Assembly (NCBI GenBank): GCA_008477525.1
Contig: SPDT01000005.1
Span: forward strand, 5,256,925 to 5,320,924
Length of the DNA stretch: 64,000 bases
Direction: 5' to 3'
Origin: Hypomyces perniciosus
Lineage: Eukaryota; Ascomycota; Sordariomycetes; Hypocreales; Hypocreaceae
Shown: positions 10,885 to 22,514 of the stretch, one piece after another
Position numbering within the stretch: position 1 is the stretch's first letter
Layout of the letters: every line of letters starts with the position of its first letter
Notes under the pieces: model-generated
Seen by the model: the letters and a program-made list of their open reading frames with translations, nothing else
What the model was told of the DNA's origin: nothing
The model's database searches: none
Made by a program: the position numbers and the translations under genes

Positions 10885-11660
10885 TACATAGTTGGCGGAT
10901 GGGCCGTGATAGGTTTTCATAAGGATGGAAACCAGCTGTATCTTTGAGGCTGAGATTATAATTTGTGATGAAGTAGTCACATCAAGATTAATGATTGATG
11001 GATGATGAATAAAATGAACCCTTGCAAGGATTGAGATCGTTTCATAAGAGATAAAAAAGTTGCTTGCTAGCTTCGTTGCGTGTGCATTCCCGATTGACTA
11101 ACACACTCCCAATTGCCTTCAAACGCCCTTGTAACAACATAGAAAAAGAATATCATCAAAAGAAGAGAAAAAACTCGAGGGCCTGCTATTCAGCCGGATA
11201 CACCTCATATCTCAGGGGTAACCCAGACTCGAAAGCACACGAGGCCAGTTAGGTCAGAGTTAAGAGAATGTGCGTGCCTTTGAATTCCCACCCGTCACTC
11301 CATCGTCCAAATATTACACATTGAGGTATCATCCAAGATCCGGATCGCTGTAACAAATAAGGAGAAATAAGGAAAGTAAGCGCGCGCAGAAATGCGAGAA
11401 AAGGTAGGTCGCCCTGTTGAACCGAACGAGATATCAAGCATTGATAAGTCGTCATCCGCACTTGTCTGTTACACTCCGAGAGATTAGGGCTGCCGAAAGC
11501 CCTCTAATGATGTTGTTTTGTTTTCTTGGGATCTTCTGTACCCGTCCGCTTTTTTTCTTTCTCCGAAAATTTTGGTCGTCCCCTCGAATTCCCTGCTGAA
11601 AAGTTGCCTGTAATGACCTCCTTTCATTCCGATCGTATTAACTCCGGTCTTGGGTCCTGT
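10885..11660. other. Convergent intergenic region, carboxylesterase / OPI1
   Basis: No gene is visible; it presumably holds the two 3' untranslated regions. Confidence 0.6.
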
Positions 11661-13955
11661 TTACCCCATTTTCACATCGCCATTTGCCTCAATTGGTGGT
11701 TGCGATGTGGGTTCCTCTTCATCCTCCTCCTTATCGCCTCTCCTTCTCTTGCCCATCCTTTCACACCACTGCTCAGCGCTCACAATGGTTCCATCCAAAA
11801 CCCCGGTGACTTGAGTCACCATGTCGAGGCCCTCCTTGGCTAATACCAGCACTTTCTGTGCACCCTCACGTAGGGCGGAATCGCTGTCCTTGTCGCCATT
11901 TTCGGCCGACCTCTCGGACATGGTTGCGAGACGGAAGCGCTGGGGAAGACTAGTGAGATGGCGACGAACAAGTACCCTGGCGTTCTCAGGAAGTGCGCCG
12001 CCAGCATACTTTGACACAGTGGTAATGGAATCTTGAAGAGTTTTGAGGACGTCACCCTTGAGGGTATTGATTCGAGCAGCGATTTCGGTGCGGGACGGCT
12101 GTGGCACCTTTTCGCCATTCTGCTCGCTGTCAATGTCCATACTCTGATCCTCGGCGCGACTGGCCAGTGGCGCCGCCTCTGACCTTTCGGCCTTTTCATA
12201 TTCCTCCAATGCGTGTTTCAAGGATACAATGATGCGGTTCATGTGGTCGTTTGACCAACGAAGCCAGCGCAAGCAATACTTTAAACTTCGCAAGCTTTCT
12301 GCGCTCATGGCAATGCTCAGACCTGATGTCGACATGATGAGGCGAGTTTGCCAAGGAGCATTGGCACCGGCATTGGGAGTGGCATTGGCATTGGCATTGC
12401 TTGGCGGCGGTCTTTGAGTTGTGGGGGCCGTCTCGGTGTATGCTGGAGAGCGTTGATCGTCATATGCCGGTAGGGTATCTACCGTGCTGGCAGAGGAGAG
12501 ACGACGAGGAGTCTTGGATGACATGACAGACGAGAAATCGTCCATTGCCGCGACTTCGGGCGATCCTTTGACATCGCTCTTATCCGTCATCTTTCGTCGC
12601 TTGTTGGAGGTGCTGGTAGAGCTAGGATTTGATGTGGGAGCGGGATGGCGGCGACTCGCGCCAAGGAACCATCGCACACCTCCCTCGACGCCTGTGGCTC
12701 GCCCGACAGAGTTGACAGTGTTGGCGATGGGGGTCAGATAGCCCTCGATGTACTCGGCGCCGGACTTGAATCGCGGAGAGAAGTTCTTTGCGCCGCCGTA
12801 GGCTGAGCTGGCACCGCCGATGGTGGAGGCGACGAGAGGATGAGCGGTTGTAAGGAGGGAGAGAAGCGGTTCGGGCTTTGGTGATTTTGCTCTGGTAGGA
12901 TTCGCCTGAAGGTGTTGGAAGGGAGGAGCCGGTGGGCTCATGGGAGAGATGGAGGTGGTATCGGGAGAAGAGACGAAGTCTGGGAGTGGACGTTAGACAG
13001 ACAGAGCGGCGACGAAGTCATGACAATACAGCGAGTGATGGCACCTACCCGCTCGCAAGTCGCCGAGAGCCTCAGCGGCTAAGCGCACATCCGGGTCGTC
13101 AAGGGTCAGAATACTCGGAACGGGCGACGGCGAAGGCGCGCTGGCGACACTCGCGGCGCCGTCCATATCCATAGTAGTCGCAGGACTGTCGGGAGGGTGA
13201 AACGGAGGCTGCTGTCGGTAGTTGGTGGAGGAAGAGGAGGACGCATTGAAGGACGGCGGCCAATGGGCGGGCGGCAGAGGTGGCGGCGGGTGGTGATGAT
13301 GGTGAGGATTGTGATAGTGGTGGTGCTGATGCTGAAGCTGCTGACTCTGCTGCTGACTCTGCTGGTGGTGGTGGTGTCGATGCTGGTGATCGAGGGCGAC
13401 CGCTATGTCGCTGGTGATGCTGCTGAGAGACGGCAGCGTCTTGTCGTCGCCCTCGCTCTCGCTCTCATGATGTGTCAGTGTCAGTGGGGGGAGCCTGTCA
13501 GTCGCTGACGGCGGTGGCGGCGGCGGGTGCGAGAAGTGGTGGTGCATGGACGAAGAGTAATTCGGAGGAGGCAGGGATAGAGGCAGAGGCAGAGGCAGAG
13601 GCGGAGGCGGAGGCTGACGAGGAGGGAGAGGAGGAGGGTTTGGGTTGTGGTGGTTGTGGTTGAGGTTCTGAGTAATGATAGTGCCACTGATACCACCGCC
13701 ACTGCTGCTGTTTTTCAGGTGCTGTTGGTGCTGCTGATGCTGCTGATGCGATTGTTCCGCGCGAGAAAGAGGCGGCGGCAAAGCGAGAATTGGTGGCAGC
13801 CCGAGGCCTGCTGCTGGTCCTGGTCCCAGTCCTAGTCCTAGTCCTGGTTCTGGTCCCGAAGCTGGTCCCGAAACTGGTCCTTGTTGGCTGCTGCTGCTAA
13901 TTGTTCGAGTGCCGATGCTGCTGGCTGCTGGAGAAAGCATGTGATTGCGATCCAT
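11661..13955 (-). CDS. OPI1: OPI1-family transcriptional regulator (CCG-8-like)
   Basis: In yeast, Opi1 represses phospholipid-synthesis genes and is held at the ER by phosphatidic acid. In Neurospora the orthologue CCG-8 is clock-controlled and linked to azole responses. Two exons (13955-13049 and 12979-11661) with a 69-nt intron (GTAGGT...CAG) give 741 residues. The start is the first in-frame ATG, in a strong GCCATGG context. The N-terminal third is low complexity, with Gly-Pro/Leu repeats and long Pro, His and Gln runs. Around the splice site are VRLAAEALGDLRA and the conserved Opi1 core FKSGAEYIEGYLTPIANTV followed by GGVRWFLG. After a Ser/Pro linker come a helical region (LRYLKYCLRWLRW-type) and an acidic C-terminus. 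About 3 kb of gene-free DNA lies upstream, suggesting a long regulatory region. Confidence in the family is high. Confidence 0.9.
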
Positions 13956-16900
13956 GGCCTCGTCTCCAATCTCCAATGGGGGGGAGTGTTTCGTTTTCGG
14001 GCATAAGCCCACCTGCTACTGGCCTCAAGCGCGGGGGGGGCGGCTTTTAGTAGGTAGGTAACAGGTATCTGCTGCTCGTATTACTAGTCCTCCTCCTTTA
14101 TGTCATAATAATAAAAAGGTATTAAAAAAATAGTGACCGGGGAAAAGTCAAGCAGAAGCAGAAAGATGAAGAACCCTCGTGGCGTTGGTGGAGGGGGGAA
14201 GGCTTCTTGATGCAGTTTCTGGGGAAGAGAGAGAAGACAAAAGAGGACCCAAGCAGGATGCTCAGATTCCATATGGATAATAGTACGAGTACGTAACTGC
14301 ACTTGCTACTCGTGCGTGGGGAACGGGCATCATCATCATCCAGGATCATGGATGATGGATCGGTGATGGCTTTTCCAATTTTTTCCCTCCTCTGGAGTCT
14401 GGCGGTGGTCTAAGCCCGCATTTGTTGGGGCAAACCAAACCAGTGTGGTAGGTAATATTAGTGTTACCACCACTGAACCACTGAACCACTGAACCACTGA
14501 TGAATCCTGAGCACTGCTCTGCTCTGCTCTGCTCTGCTGATTAGCGGGTGGCTGTAGGCGAGCGCCAGCAGTGTGCATTGGCGAGGTCAGGCGCTGGCCC
14601 ACCGGCTGCAGGGTCCCGAATTGGCGCTGGACAGACGGCCGACTCTGTCTCCATACCATACCTAGGCATAGGTGTCTAACTAACGAAATTGAGATCAATA
14701 TTCCTGCTCTGTCCCGTCGTCTCGACCGAAAGTCGAGCCGAAGACGGCCCCTGTGGCTGCTATTTTTATAGAGCCTCCATTCTTTTTGTTTGCTGACACA
14801 CAGATGCTGATAACCTTAGCAATACTACTACTAGTACTCGTATATAGTGCTACTAGTAATAGTAATAATTACTATCATATTCTTGCTTCCCTTGCTTGTG
14901 ATGATGAGAGAGGGCTTGGCTTCGTTCATACTCGTACACCCTTTTTGTTTTCACACATAAAGTTCAAAAGTCTTGTTTCATCCCTCCATCTCAACAATTA
15001 TCACACAAGGCTAAGTGCTACAAACATGAGTAGGCATACATGCATACATACATACATACATACAGAAACCCCCAACACGTGCTTCCAAGTTAGCCGGGGG
15101 AATACCAACAGAACCAAACAATCACATGCTGCTCCTATGCGACGGATTGCATGTGCTCGATTCGGCTGAATGGGCCCCCGCCGCCAACACACAATCTTCC
15201 ACAACATGATTGGAGCGACTGCCTTTGCCTGGTGGAGGTTTGGGTCGAATTCTGTGCCACTAAGAACGTCAAAAGAACGTTTCCAGCGTCACATGAGCCC
15301 ATTCGGCTTCTCAACAAGCACATGTAATGTGGGGGGCCTCTGATCTTCTCCCTCTTCTTGATACAGGTTATTTATTTGCCTGTGATCGACAGACGGTTGG
15401 GATAAGGGGCCAAGGGGCCTCTACTTCGTACCACAAGTGGCATTACTCGTCACAAACCTTCTCTTTGCTAGATTTTTTTATTTATTATATGCATCAGAAC
15501 GAGCCAGCCAGACTACCTGACAATAGGCCAACCGCACAGAACAGCCTTTGCGAGCCAACATGAGGGAACTTATCCTGAATCCTCCAAGTCCAAGTCAGGC
15601 CGACTCCGAGGCTAAATGCGGGGACCCCGGATGAGTACCGAAACATGTCACCATGCAGTTCTGCTAGACGGACGGACTCTGCACTGCGTCTGTCTGACTG
15701 ACTGACATAGCCTAGAGGGTGCTGTGTGTTGGGTCTTCATATGTACTACTCCGTAGTATGTCGTACGGTGCTACGGAGTAGATGATATCAAGCCAAGCCA
15801 GCCGCTGATCTCGGCATCTCACCATTCTGGACGCTGATACCCCGTACGGAATATTGTCACTTCACCTTCCGCCCCAGGACTGACTCGGCGTCCGAGACAT
15901 CAACTGCTTATTGGCAGATATATCCCGAGTGTCCAGCTCTCTGCTCGTCTACCACTCGGCATCCCCCATTGCCATTACATGGTAGCAGGGAGCACAAGGG
16001 GTGGTAAGGCAAAGAATTTTTCTGCTGCCATCTTCTTGCACGACATCACACTAGTCATGCATCTTCATGTAATAGTACTTCGCACATCATTATCAAAGCA
16101 GCTGTCTGACATTGCAGCTTCACGCCTGAATGGATAGTGATCTGCGGCTGACATTGCATCGAGACGGTTTGGAAGGGAAAAAATCCTTCATGCCATGACG
16201 GGAAGCTCCTTGACATCCAACTTGGACAAGATCGGCCCTAATCCTGCAGCCGTCTTGTTCGTGGCAGCAGGACAATAAGGAACCGTCGTCACGCATTCAA
16301 TCCATCTGTATGTCACGAAATGTGTGGTTCCTCTGACGCCGCCCAAGCAACGGAAGTCTCCTCCTAAAAGCAGAAAATACGCGGGCAGCTCTTAATGAAC
16401 CAAATATATTCCATTCTTCTCCGCGCCACCAAATCGCAGTTGCATCCACGGCTCCGCCGCTGGCATGACAGAATGTCAGCCAGTAGCGGGTTTGGAAGAT
16501 GAGCTGCACTGTCTAATGGGCGCGTTGGAGAGAAGAGAAGAAGAAGAGAAAAGCGTTGCTGGCTCGAGCAGCCGGTTTTGTTTTCTTCGCATAGTGGGGC
16601 AATGGAAATAAAGTCACGTGACCCTTCCTTATCTTCATCTCCCAACGTTATGTAGATAAGCCGTGGTTTTGCCGGACTGGTGTGGCTGCGGTGAGTAATC
16701 CCATGGAGCTACGTAGCCATCGACAGCTCCGTTTCGCGACATCATGTTTGAACCAGCCGCTCTCTAAATCCTCGCCTCTTGCACAAAGGAGCTTTGAATA
16801 TTCCCATTAGTGCATGACAATCAATACCCTTGATAATCTTTCCATCTTCCTGGCCGGCGTGCCAACCCTCGCATTCGTGCCCCTTTCAGCCCCTCTATCT

Positions 16901-16958
16901 CCCCGCCGACAACTCTCCCCATCTCCATCTCCATCTTCATCATCCTCTTAATGCAACC
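13956..16958. other. Long (3 kb) divergent intergenic region between OPI1 and APM1
   Basis: No gene was recognised. Simple repeats seen: three copies of CTGAACCA at 14473-14496, four of GCTCT at 14516-14535, and a CATA tandem array at about 15038-15062. A perfect 11-bp inverted repeat with a 14-nt loop lies at 15746-15781 (CTACTCCGTAG / CTACGGAGTAG). The rest looks like the 5' leaders and promoters of the flanking genes. Confidence 0.6.
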
Positions 16959-18507
16959 ATGGCGTCCGCGCTCTTCTTTCTAGATCTCAAGGGCAAGGTA
17001 CTCTTCTTCTTCCTCTTCTATCGCCCTGGAACTCGTGAAATACCAATGGATTGCCACTCTGACATTGAAGCGCGCAGACCCTTCTTGCCCGAAACTATAG
17101 GGGCGATATCCCCATGTCCGCTGTCGAAAAGTTCCCTGTCCTGCTCTCAGAGGCGGAGGAAGAGTCATCGGCTGTTCCGCCATGTTTCTCGCACGAGGGA
17201 ATCAACGTCCGTACTCTCGCCATCACCCATGCAAAACAAATAAAAGACACAGCCTAATATGGAAACGCAGTACTTATATATCCGCCACAACAACCTCTAC
17301 CTCCTCGCCCTCACCAAGCGCAACACCAACGCCGCCGAAATCCTCCTCTTCCTACACAAAATCGTCGAGGTCTTCACCGAGTACTTCAAAGCCCTCGAGG
17401 AGGAATCCATTCGCGACAACTTCGTCGTCATTTACGAGCTCCTCGACGAGATGATGGACTTTGGCTACCCCCAGACCACAGAGTCCAAGATCCTCCAGGA
17501 GTACATCACCCAAGAATCCCACAAGCTCGAAATCCAGGCCCGCCCTCCCATCGCCGTTACCAACGCCGTGTCCTGGCGCTCAGAGGGCATTCGCTACCGC
17601 AAGAACGAAGTCTTCCTCGACGTCGTCGAGAGTCTGAACCTCCTCGTCAGTGCCAACGGAAACGTCCTGCGCAGCGAAATCCTAGGCGCCATTAAAATGA
17701 AGTGCTACCTCAGCGGTATGCCCGAGCTGAGACTAGGCCTCAACGATAAAGTCATGTTCGAGACCACAGGGCGCACGACGCGCGGTAAAGCCATCGAAAT
17801 GGAGGACGTTAAATTCCACCAATGCGTGCGACTCTCGCGCTTCGAAAACGACCGCACCATCTCCTTCATCCCTCCCGACGGCGAATTCGAGCTCATGTCC
17901 TACCGCCTCAACACCCAGGTGAAACCCCTAATTTGGGTCGAGTGTATCGTCGAGTCCCACTCCGGATCCCGCATCGAGTACATGCTCAAAGCAAAAGCCC
18001 AGTTTAAGCGCCGCAGCACAGCCAACAACGTCGAGATCATCGTCCCTGTCCCCGACGACGCGGATTCACCTCGCTTCCGCACCAACATTGGCTCCGTACA
18101 CTATGCTCCCGAGCAGAGCGCTATTGTTTGGAAGATTAAGCAATTTGGCGGCAACAAGGAGTTCCTCATGCGTGCAGAACTGGGCCTTCCTAGCGTTAGG
18201 GGCGATGACGAGCACGGTGGCGGTATGACTGGTGGTTTTGGAGGTAGCATGGGCGGCATCGGAGCCAAGGGCGCGAAGAGGCCGATTCAAGTAAAGTTTG
18301 AGATTCCTTACTTTACGACGAGTGGCATTCAAGTCCGATATCTCAAGATTACAGAACCAAAGGTGAGCCAGACATATATACGACCTGTATCTTGGCGCTG
18401 CTGTACTGACTACGTGTTCCTCTCAGCTTCAATATCCCTCACTGCCCTGGGTCCGCTATATTACACAATCTGGCGATATCGCCGTGCGGTTACCAGATGT
18501 GGTCTGA
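16959..18507 (+). CDS. APM1: AP-1 adaptor complex subunit mu
   Basis: This is the medium chain of the clathrin adaptor AP-1, which sorts cargo between the trans-Golgi network and endosomes and recognises YxxPhi signals. Four exons (16959-16997, 17078-17206, 17271-18362 and 18427-18507) give 446 residues. Residues 1-140 form the longin-like N-terminal domain, beginning MASALFFLDLKGK and containing RNYRGDIPMSAVEKFP. From about residue 170 the mu-homology domain follows, with SEGIRYRKNEVFLDV and FIPPDGEFELMSYR. The last exon encodes LQYPSLPWVRYITQSGDIAV, the normal AP-1 mu terminus. A glycine-rich loop (GGGMTGGFGGSMGG) typical of filamentous fungi sits near residue 375. All introns are short GT-AG introns. 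Confidence 0.95.
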
Positions 18508-19174
18508 GAATCCTTGCGTGAGCGAGGCAAGGCGGTAGTAGGGGACGTCTAATTCAGTACGGCTGGCCGTTCTGCAAGCCAAGATCAAGAAGCCTAGTGT
18601 TGAGGGTCTTGACAAGCAGCCGAGGCCTATCAAGGAGGGATGCCGCCGCAAGTACAAGTAGAGTCTATGAATCAAAGCGATCACAGGCTCCCGTCCGAGA
18701 CAGAGTATGATATGTAGTCACGCGGTGAGGTAGATGAGCCATGTAAAAAGAAAAAAGGAGGGGAGCGCCAACATAGAGTTACGTTTACCACTTTTCAGAG
18801 ACAATGGATGGATGAATTGGATGAATCAAAAGGTAGAAACAAAACATGCCATATATTTCCGCGTATTTAAAGTCATTGAAGTCGTTATCATATATCTCAT
18901 CTCTCGTCAGCGACCGTATCTGCAAAATCCAACAAGGCGACAAGGGGCATAATCCATGCAGTTTTTTGGGGGGGGGGGCACAAAGCGAGGGTATAATAAG
19001 CCAGACAGACCATGAACGAATGGGTATGTATGGGAGAGGGGTGGGGGTACGAGGGTCTGACAAGGGGCGGCGGCAGCCCTCAAGATTCGAGACTGACGCC
19101 ACAAGATAGGCCAGAAAGAAGGTCAACGTGAGGATACAAGGAGGCGGTGGCGGCATGGAAAGTGTTCAGGAACT
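18508..19174. other. Spacer after APM1 with an orphan coding-like tail
   Basis: After the APM1 stop, an intron-like end (CTAATTCAG at about 18550) is followed on the + strand by a roughly 34-codon open segment ending at the TAG at 18661-18663. Its translation ends GLDKQPRPIKEGCRRKYK. It resembles a real C-terminal exon but has no start or partner exon here, and I do not recognise it. An 11-G homopolymer lies at 18968-18978. Confidence 0.3.
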
Positions 19175-20182
19175 TCAATGGGAAGGAGATTCCTGAACAA
19201 GCACGCGAGAGAATTCCATCTCGTGGATCAGCTCCCTTGTAGAACCCTCAGGGTTCATAGGGTCGAGGAACACAACGACGAGGAACCCACGTGGGTCATC
19301 CAGCATCGATGGTGTGTCTGCGAGTTTTGCGACGTATCAGTATTCGGATTCTTCGGCATCCTTCAGGGGGGATGAAGGGGAGTTGGGGGCCAACGTACAA
19401 CCTCGGGGAGCTGACTGGTCGTGCCATATACCATCTCGCCATCGACCAGTGAGGCCGTTTCCTCCCAAGAAGATTTCATTTGTTCGGTTGGACGTCTGGG
19501 TTGCGTCTCCAGCGGCCTCGCTAAAGGCCATGAGGCCGATGACAATAGGCAGCTCTCCGCCGAGTCCAGTCGAAGGTTGAGCGTTGGGCACGGGAGCTCG
19601 ATAGCTTTTTGGTACCAAGCTGGGTACCCAGCTCGGTTCCTGTCCGGCAACGAACTTCACAACCCCAGGTCCAATCCCCATAATGCTGTCTTCTGTCACA
19701 GCCTGGGAGACTCCCGGCATGTTAGGTGGGTGGAAGAACAGCAAGGGGATTGGGTCAGATGCGCTGCCAGTCGTCACATCCCCGTCCACAACCAAGATTG
19801 GCAGCTGGGGGTTGCAGGAGAATATTGTGAACGCTTTGTACACTTCGGCGGAGTAAGGTCTTCGGGCGCCATCGTAGGCGTAAATGCATCCCTTTGGCCA
19901 GTGGCCTTCATCCGGTGCCTCGCCTCGAAACCAATTGTAACCCTCGGCCACCGTCACTTGTCCATCTTCATATCTCATAACATAACTCGGTATTTCGTGA
20001 ACGTAGCCACTAGGATGCCGCGGGGGGATTCTATTAAACCATTCATCTCGGCAGAGATCCTTATGCTGCTCCGCCGCTCCGGAATTGATGACCAGTTCAT
20101 TAACCACGAAGAGGAAGCTGGTCCGTAGAGGTCTAGCAGCATCCACTCGGTGGCTACTGCTGCTTGCCTTGGATTTCGTCAT
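19175..20182 (-). CDS. Hypothetical protein, two exons
   Basis: I do not recognise the family. Exon 1 runs 20182-19399 and exon 2 runs 19317-19175, with an 81-nt intron (GTACGT...CAG) that joins the frames exactly. The product is 308 residues. Exon 2 adds DDPRGFLVVVFLDPMNPEGS, which reads as a natural protein segment and supports the splice. There is no signal peptide; the N-terminus is Ser/Lys/Arg-rich. The protein is soluble-looking, with several aromatic and Gly/Pro-rich turns and no transmembrane segments. Its neighbour at 20.6-21.4 kb on the same strand is also unrecognised, so the two may be lineage-restricted genes. Confidence 0.55.
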
Positions 20183-20598
20183 GTCTCGATCGCGTTTGCT
20201 TTGCTCTCCCGTTGGCTTCCGCGTACGACTGCCCGTCTGCGCAACTTCGAGTCAGCATTCTGGACAAAAAGGATTGGCAGGTCAAGACTGGAGTCGTACA
20301 ACTCTGTCCAACGTGTTTAATCTCTTTTCCTTTCTTAGGGCTCCCAATCAGTGACTGTGTATATAGGAGTTTATTCGAAGAGCAGAAAGGCCTGAGGACA
20401 TGGCGATCTGTGCATGAGGCCTCGAGGTTTGGCGTCCGAGCTACATATTATGGCCGCGTCGCAGCTTGCTTCTCCAACAGTCTGGTTTCGATATGCTGGG
20501 TATCGATGCCCAAGGCCAAGTATCATCAAATATTGCCGCTGAGGTTGGGCTGTGATATCAATATCGCCGAGTATTGAGGTACCATCAGAATAGTCGGC
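20183..20598. other. Spacer between two hypothetical genes
   Basis: No feature is visible beyond the presumed promoter of the 20182 gene. Confidence 0.5.
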
Positions 20599-21403
20599 TC
20601 AAGGGCTTTTGACTTCGCTGGCGTCATAATCAAACTTGCGGCTGATCACGGGTAGGCCAGCAGCGCAAATTTGACGTCGCCGTACATGAGCAAAAAGGTC
20701 TCGTGAACAGCTTGTGTTCAAGCTGATGGGCTTGACCCATGCCGCTGGGTCTAGACCCCATTGCTTCCCAACTTTCTTGGGCATATAGAAGTTGAATGAG
20801 TTGGCTTCGCGCTTTGCGAACACCACTATGCCTGAATATAGGTCAACTTTCTCCGAGGGGAAATCAGCGTGATACGGAAACCCTCTTTTCGTCATCCAAT
20901 GCTCTCCAAGGAGCAAGCAGGGTCCTTCAACCTGCATGGACGGACCCCTACATGCCCTGCCCAACATATGGTCGTCTGCGGAGATTAGGCTCGCTCCGAT
21001 GTAAGTCATGTCAGGTAGACCCTTGGATTGTTCGAGACGAAAATTTCTCAGAGACTGCTGGCCACCATTTGGGGGTCGTGGACCAATCAATGAAGAATTC
21101 GTGGACAAGTATGACCGTGGACAAGCATGACGATGTGAATATTTGACTCGAGTGGGGGAATCCGTTTGCTAATGTCAGTCGGTGGGTGTTATAATAGAAG
21201 CCTATCATTAACAGTTATGGGGGTGGAAGGGTAGGATGGGGGCTCATTACCGCCTTGATCAGCGAGTGCTCCATACGAAGTACCCGTAATATTCGTACGA
21301 AGTACTCATCAAACGCCATACTGAATTCGGGGATCCCGGTTTCCCATTCCAAATGTGGGGGTTCCTGGCGTTTAATGAGCATGTAAGAGTGGCGCAGAAG
21401 CAT
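20599..21403 (-). CDS. Hypothetical protein, at least two exons, 5' end uncertain
   Basis: I do not recognise the family. A likely model joins 21403-21251 to 21168-20599 across an 82-nt intron with donor GTAATG and acceptor CATTAG just after a CTGAC branch site; both sides are in phase 0, giving 240 residues. The ATG at 21403 is the first in exon A, but the frame is open further upstream to a TTGCAG acceptor near 21436, so another 5' exon (perhaps near 21.5-21.75 kb) is possible. The sequence has a basic N-terminal part and a later stretch VDLYSGIVVFAKREANSFNF. No signal peptide or membrane segment is obvious. It could be decayed rather than functional. Confidence 0.35.
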
Positions 21404-22514
21404 ATGCTCGAAATCGCATGTAGGCAAGGCTGGTACTGCAAGATATTGAGGTTTTGGCCAACAGAGCCCTGTCAGAAGCGGCCAATCCGGAGGGCATCAG
21501 CAACCACGAAGGCTCACAAGCAACTGAGAAGCGTCGAAAGTCTGCTTGAAGCGCGTGACCTTGCTTCTCACAGGGAAGCTGAGCAGACCTGCCCCCTGGT
21601 GACCAGGTGCAGGGTCACACAAACACTGGGTTTGTCTGGATTGTCGCAATCGGATTATACACCTATTCTGGCGAAATAGTTTCCTCCGAACCCATGCTAA
21701 ACGGCTGGTGAGTTGCATGACACAACTGTATCCCGCATAGCCGAATGCCAAGAGACAAGAGAGGAATATATCAGTTCTATTCCCTCATTCAAAGACGCCT
21801 GTGAGCACCATCCCGGTCATGTGGTGATTTCTAATCATTTCCCCGCCTTCTATTTGATGCCCTTGAAATATGGTGTGACAAGTATCTGGGTTGTATGGGT
21901 TTTTTTTTGGATTAGGTGAATATTGTAACTGTCAGCAGGGCCAATCAACAGAAGAGTTACACACAGAAAGTCTAATATAGTTAGTATACTGAAAGGCCGT
22001 TGAAAAAGTATGCTTAGTAACTGACCTGAGCATTTGGGCCCATTTTCACAGTATTTCGTATTTGATCTTCTCCCAAGATAATAGTCAATCGAAAGAATGT
22101 ACTCGGATTGGATGCGGTTCTCACTTGCAGGGGCCTGTTCCTCGCCTTTGGTTGGCCGTGCTGGCTGCTGCCAAGTCCACACTTCCAGTTTTATATCCTC
22201 TTCGGGACACGCTGTTGTTGGGTGAGTGATTTGATGACGCCATCACGGCCGAGAAGTGGAGGGAAGGAAAAAGGATTCGATGGGGTAGTTGTTGGCTGGA
22301 CCTAATTTTGGCTTCCTTATAGAATGCTTGGCCAGGCAAGCGGTAGGCAGTTCGTCAACAACCAGATGTGGATATGTCTCATTCGTAAATTAACACATTA
22401 TCTGCTGGCCGTCTAACCATTTCACCTTGAAAATTCCACGTCAACCTAACAGAGAGGTTGAGTCGCGAATATCGGGCCAAATACCTCAGCCAATTGGTGA
22501 GGGGGCCTACCATT
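21404..22514. other. Gene-poor spacer downstream of the RKM4-like gene
   Basis: No gene can be supported. Short open frames exist on both strands (for example 21.5-21.75 kb), some possibly a missing 5' exon of the hypothetical gene at 21403. Confidence 0.4.

Noticed and set aside
14753..15169. A 138-codon open frame between OPI1 and APM1
   Set aside because: The translation is dominated by microsatellite sequence (CATA repeats) and shows no domain.
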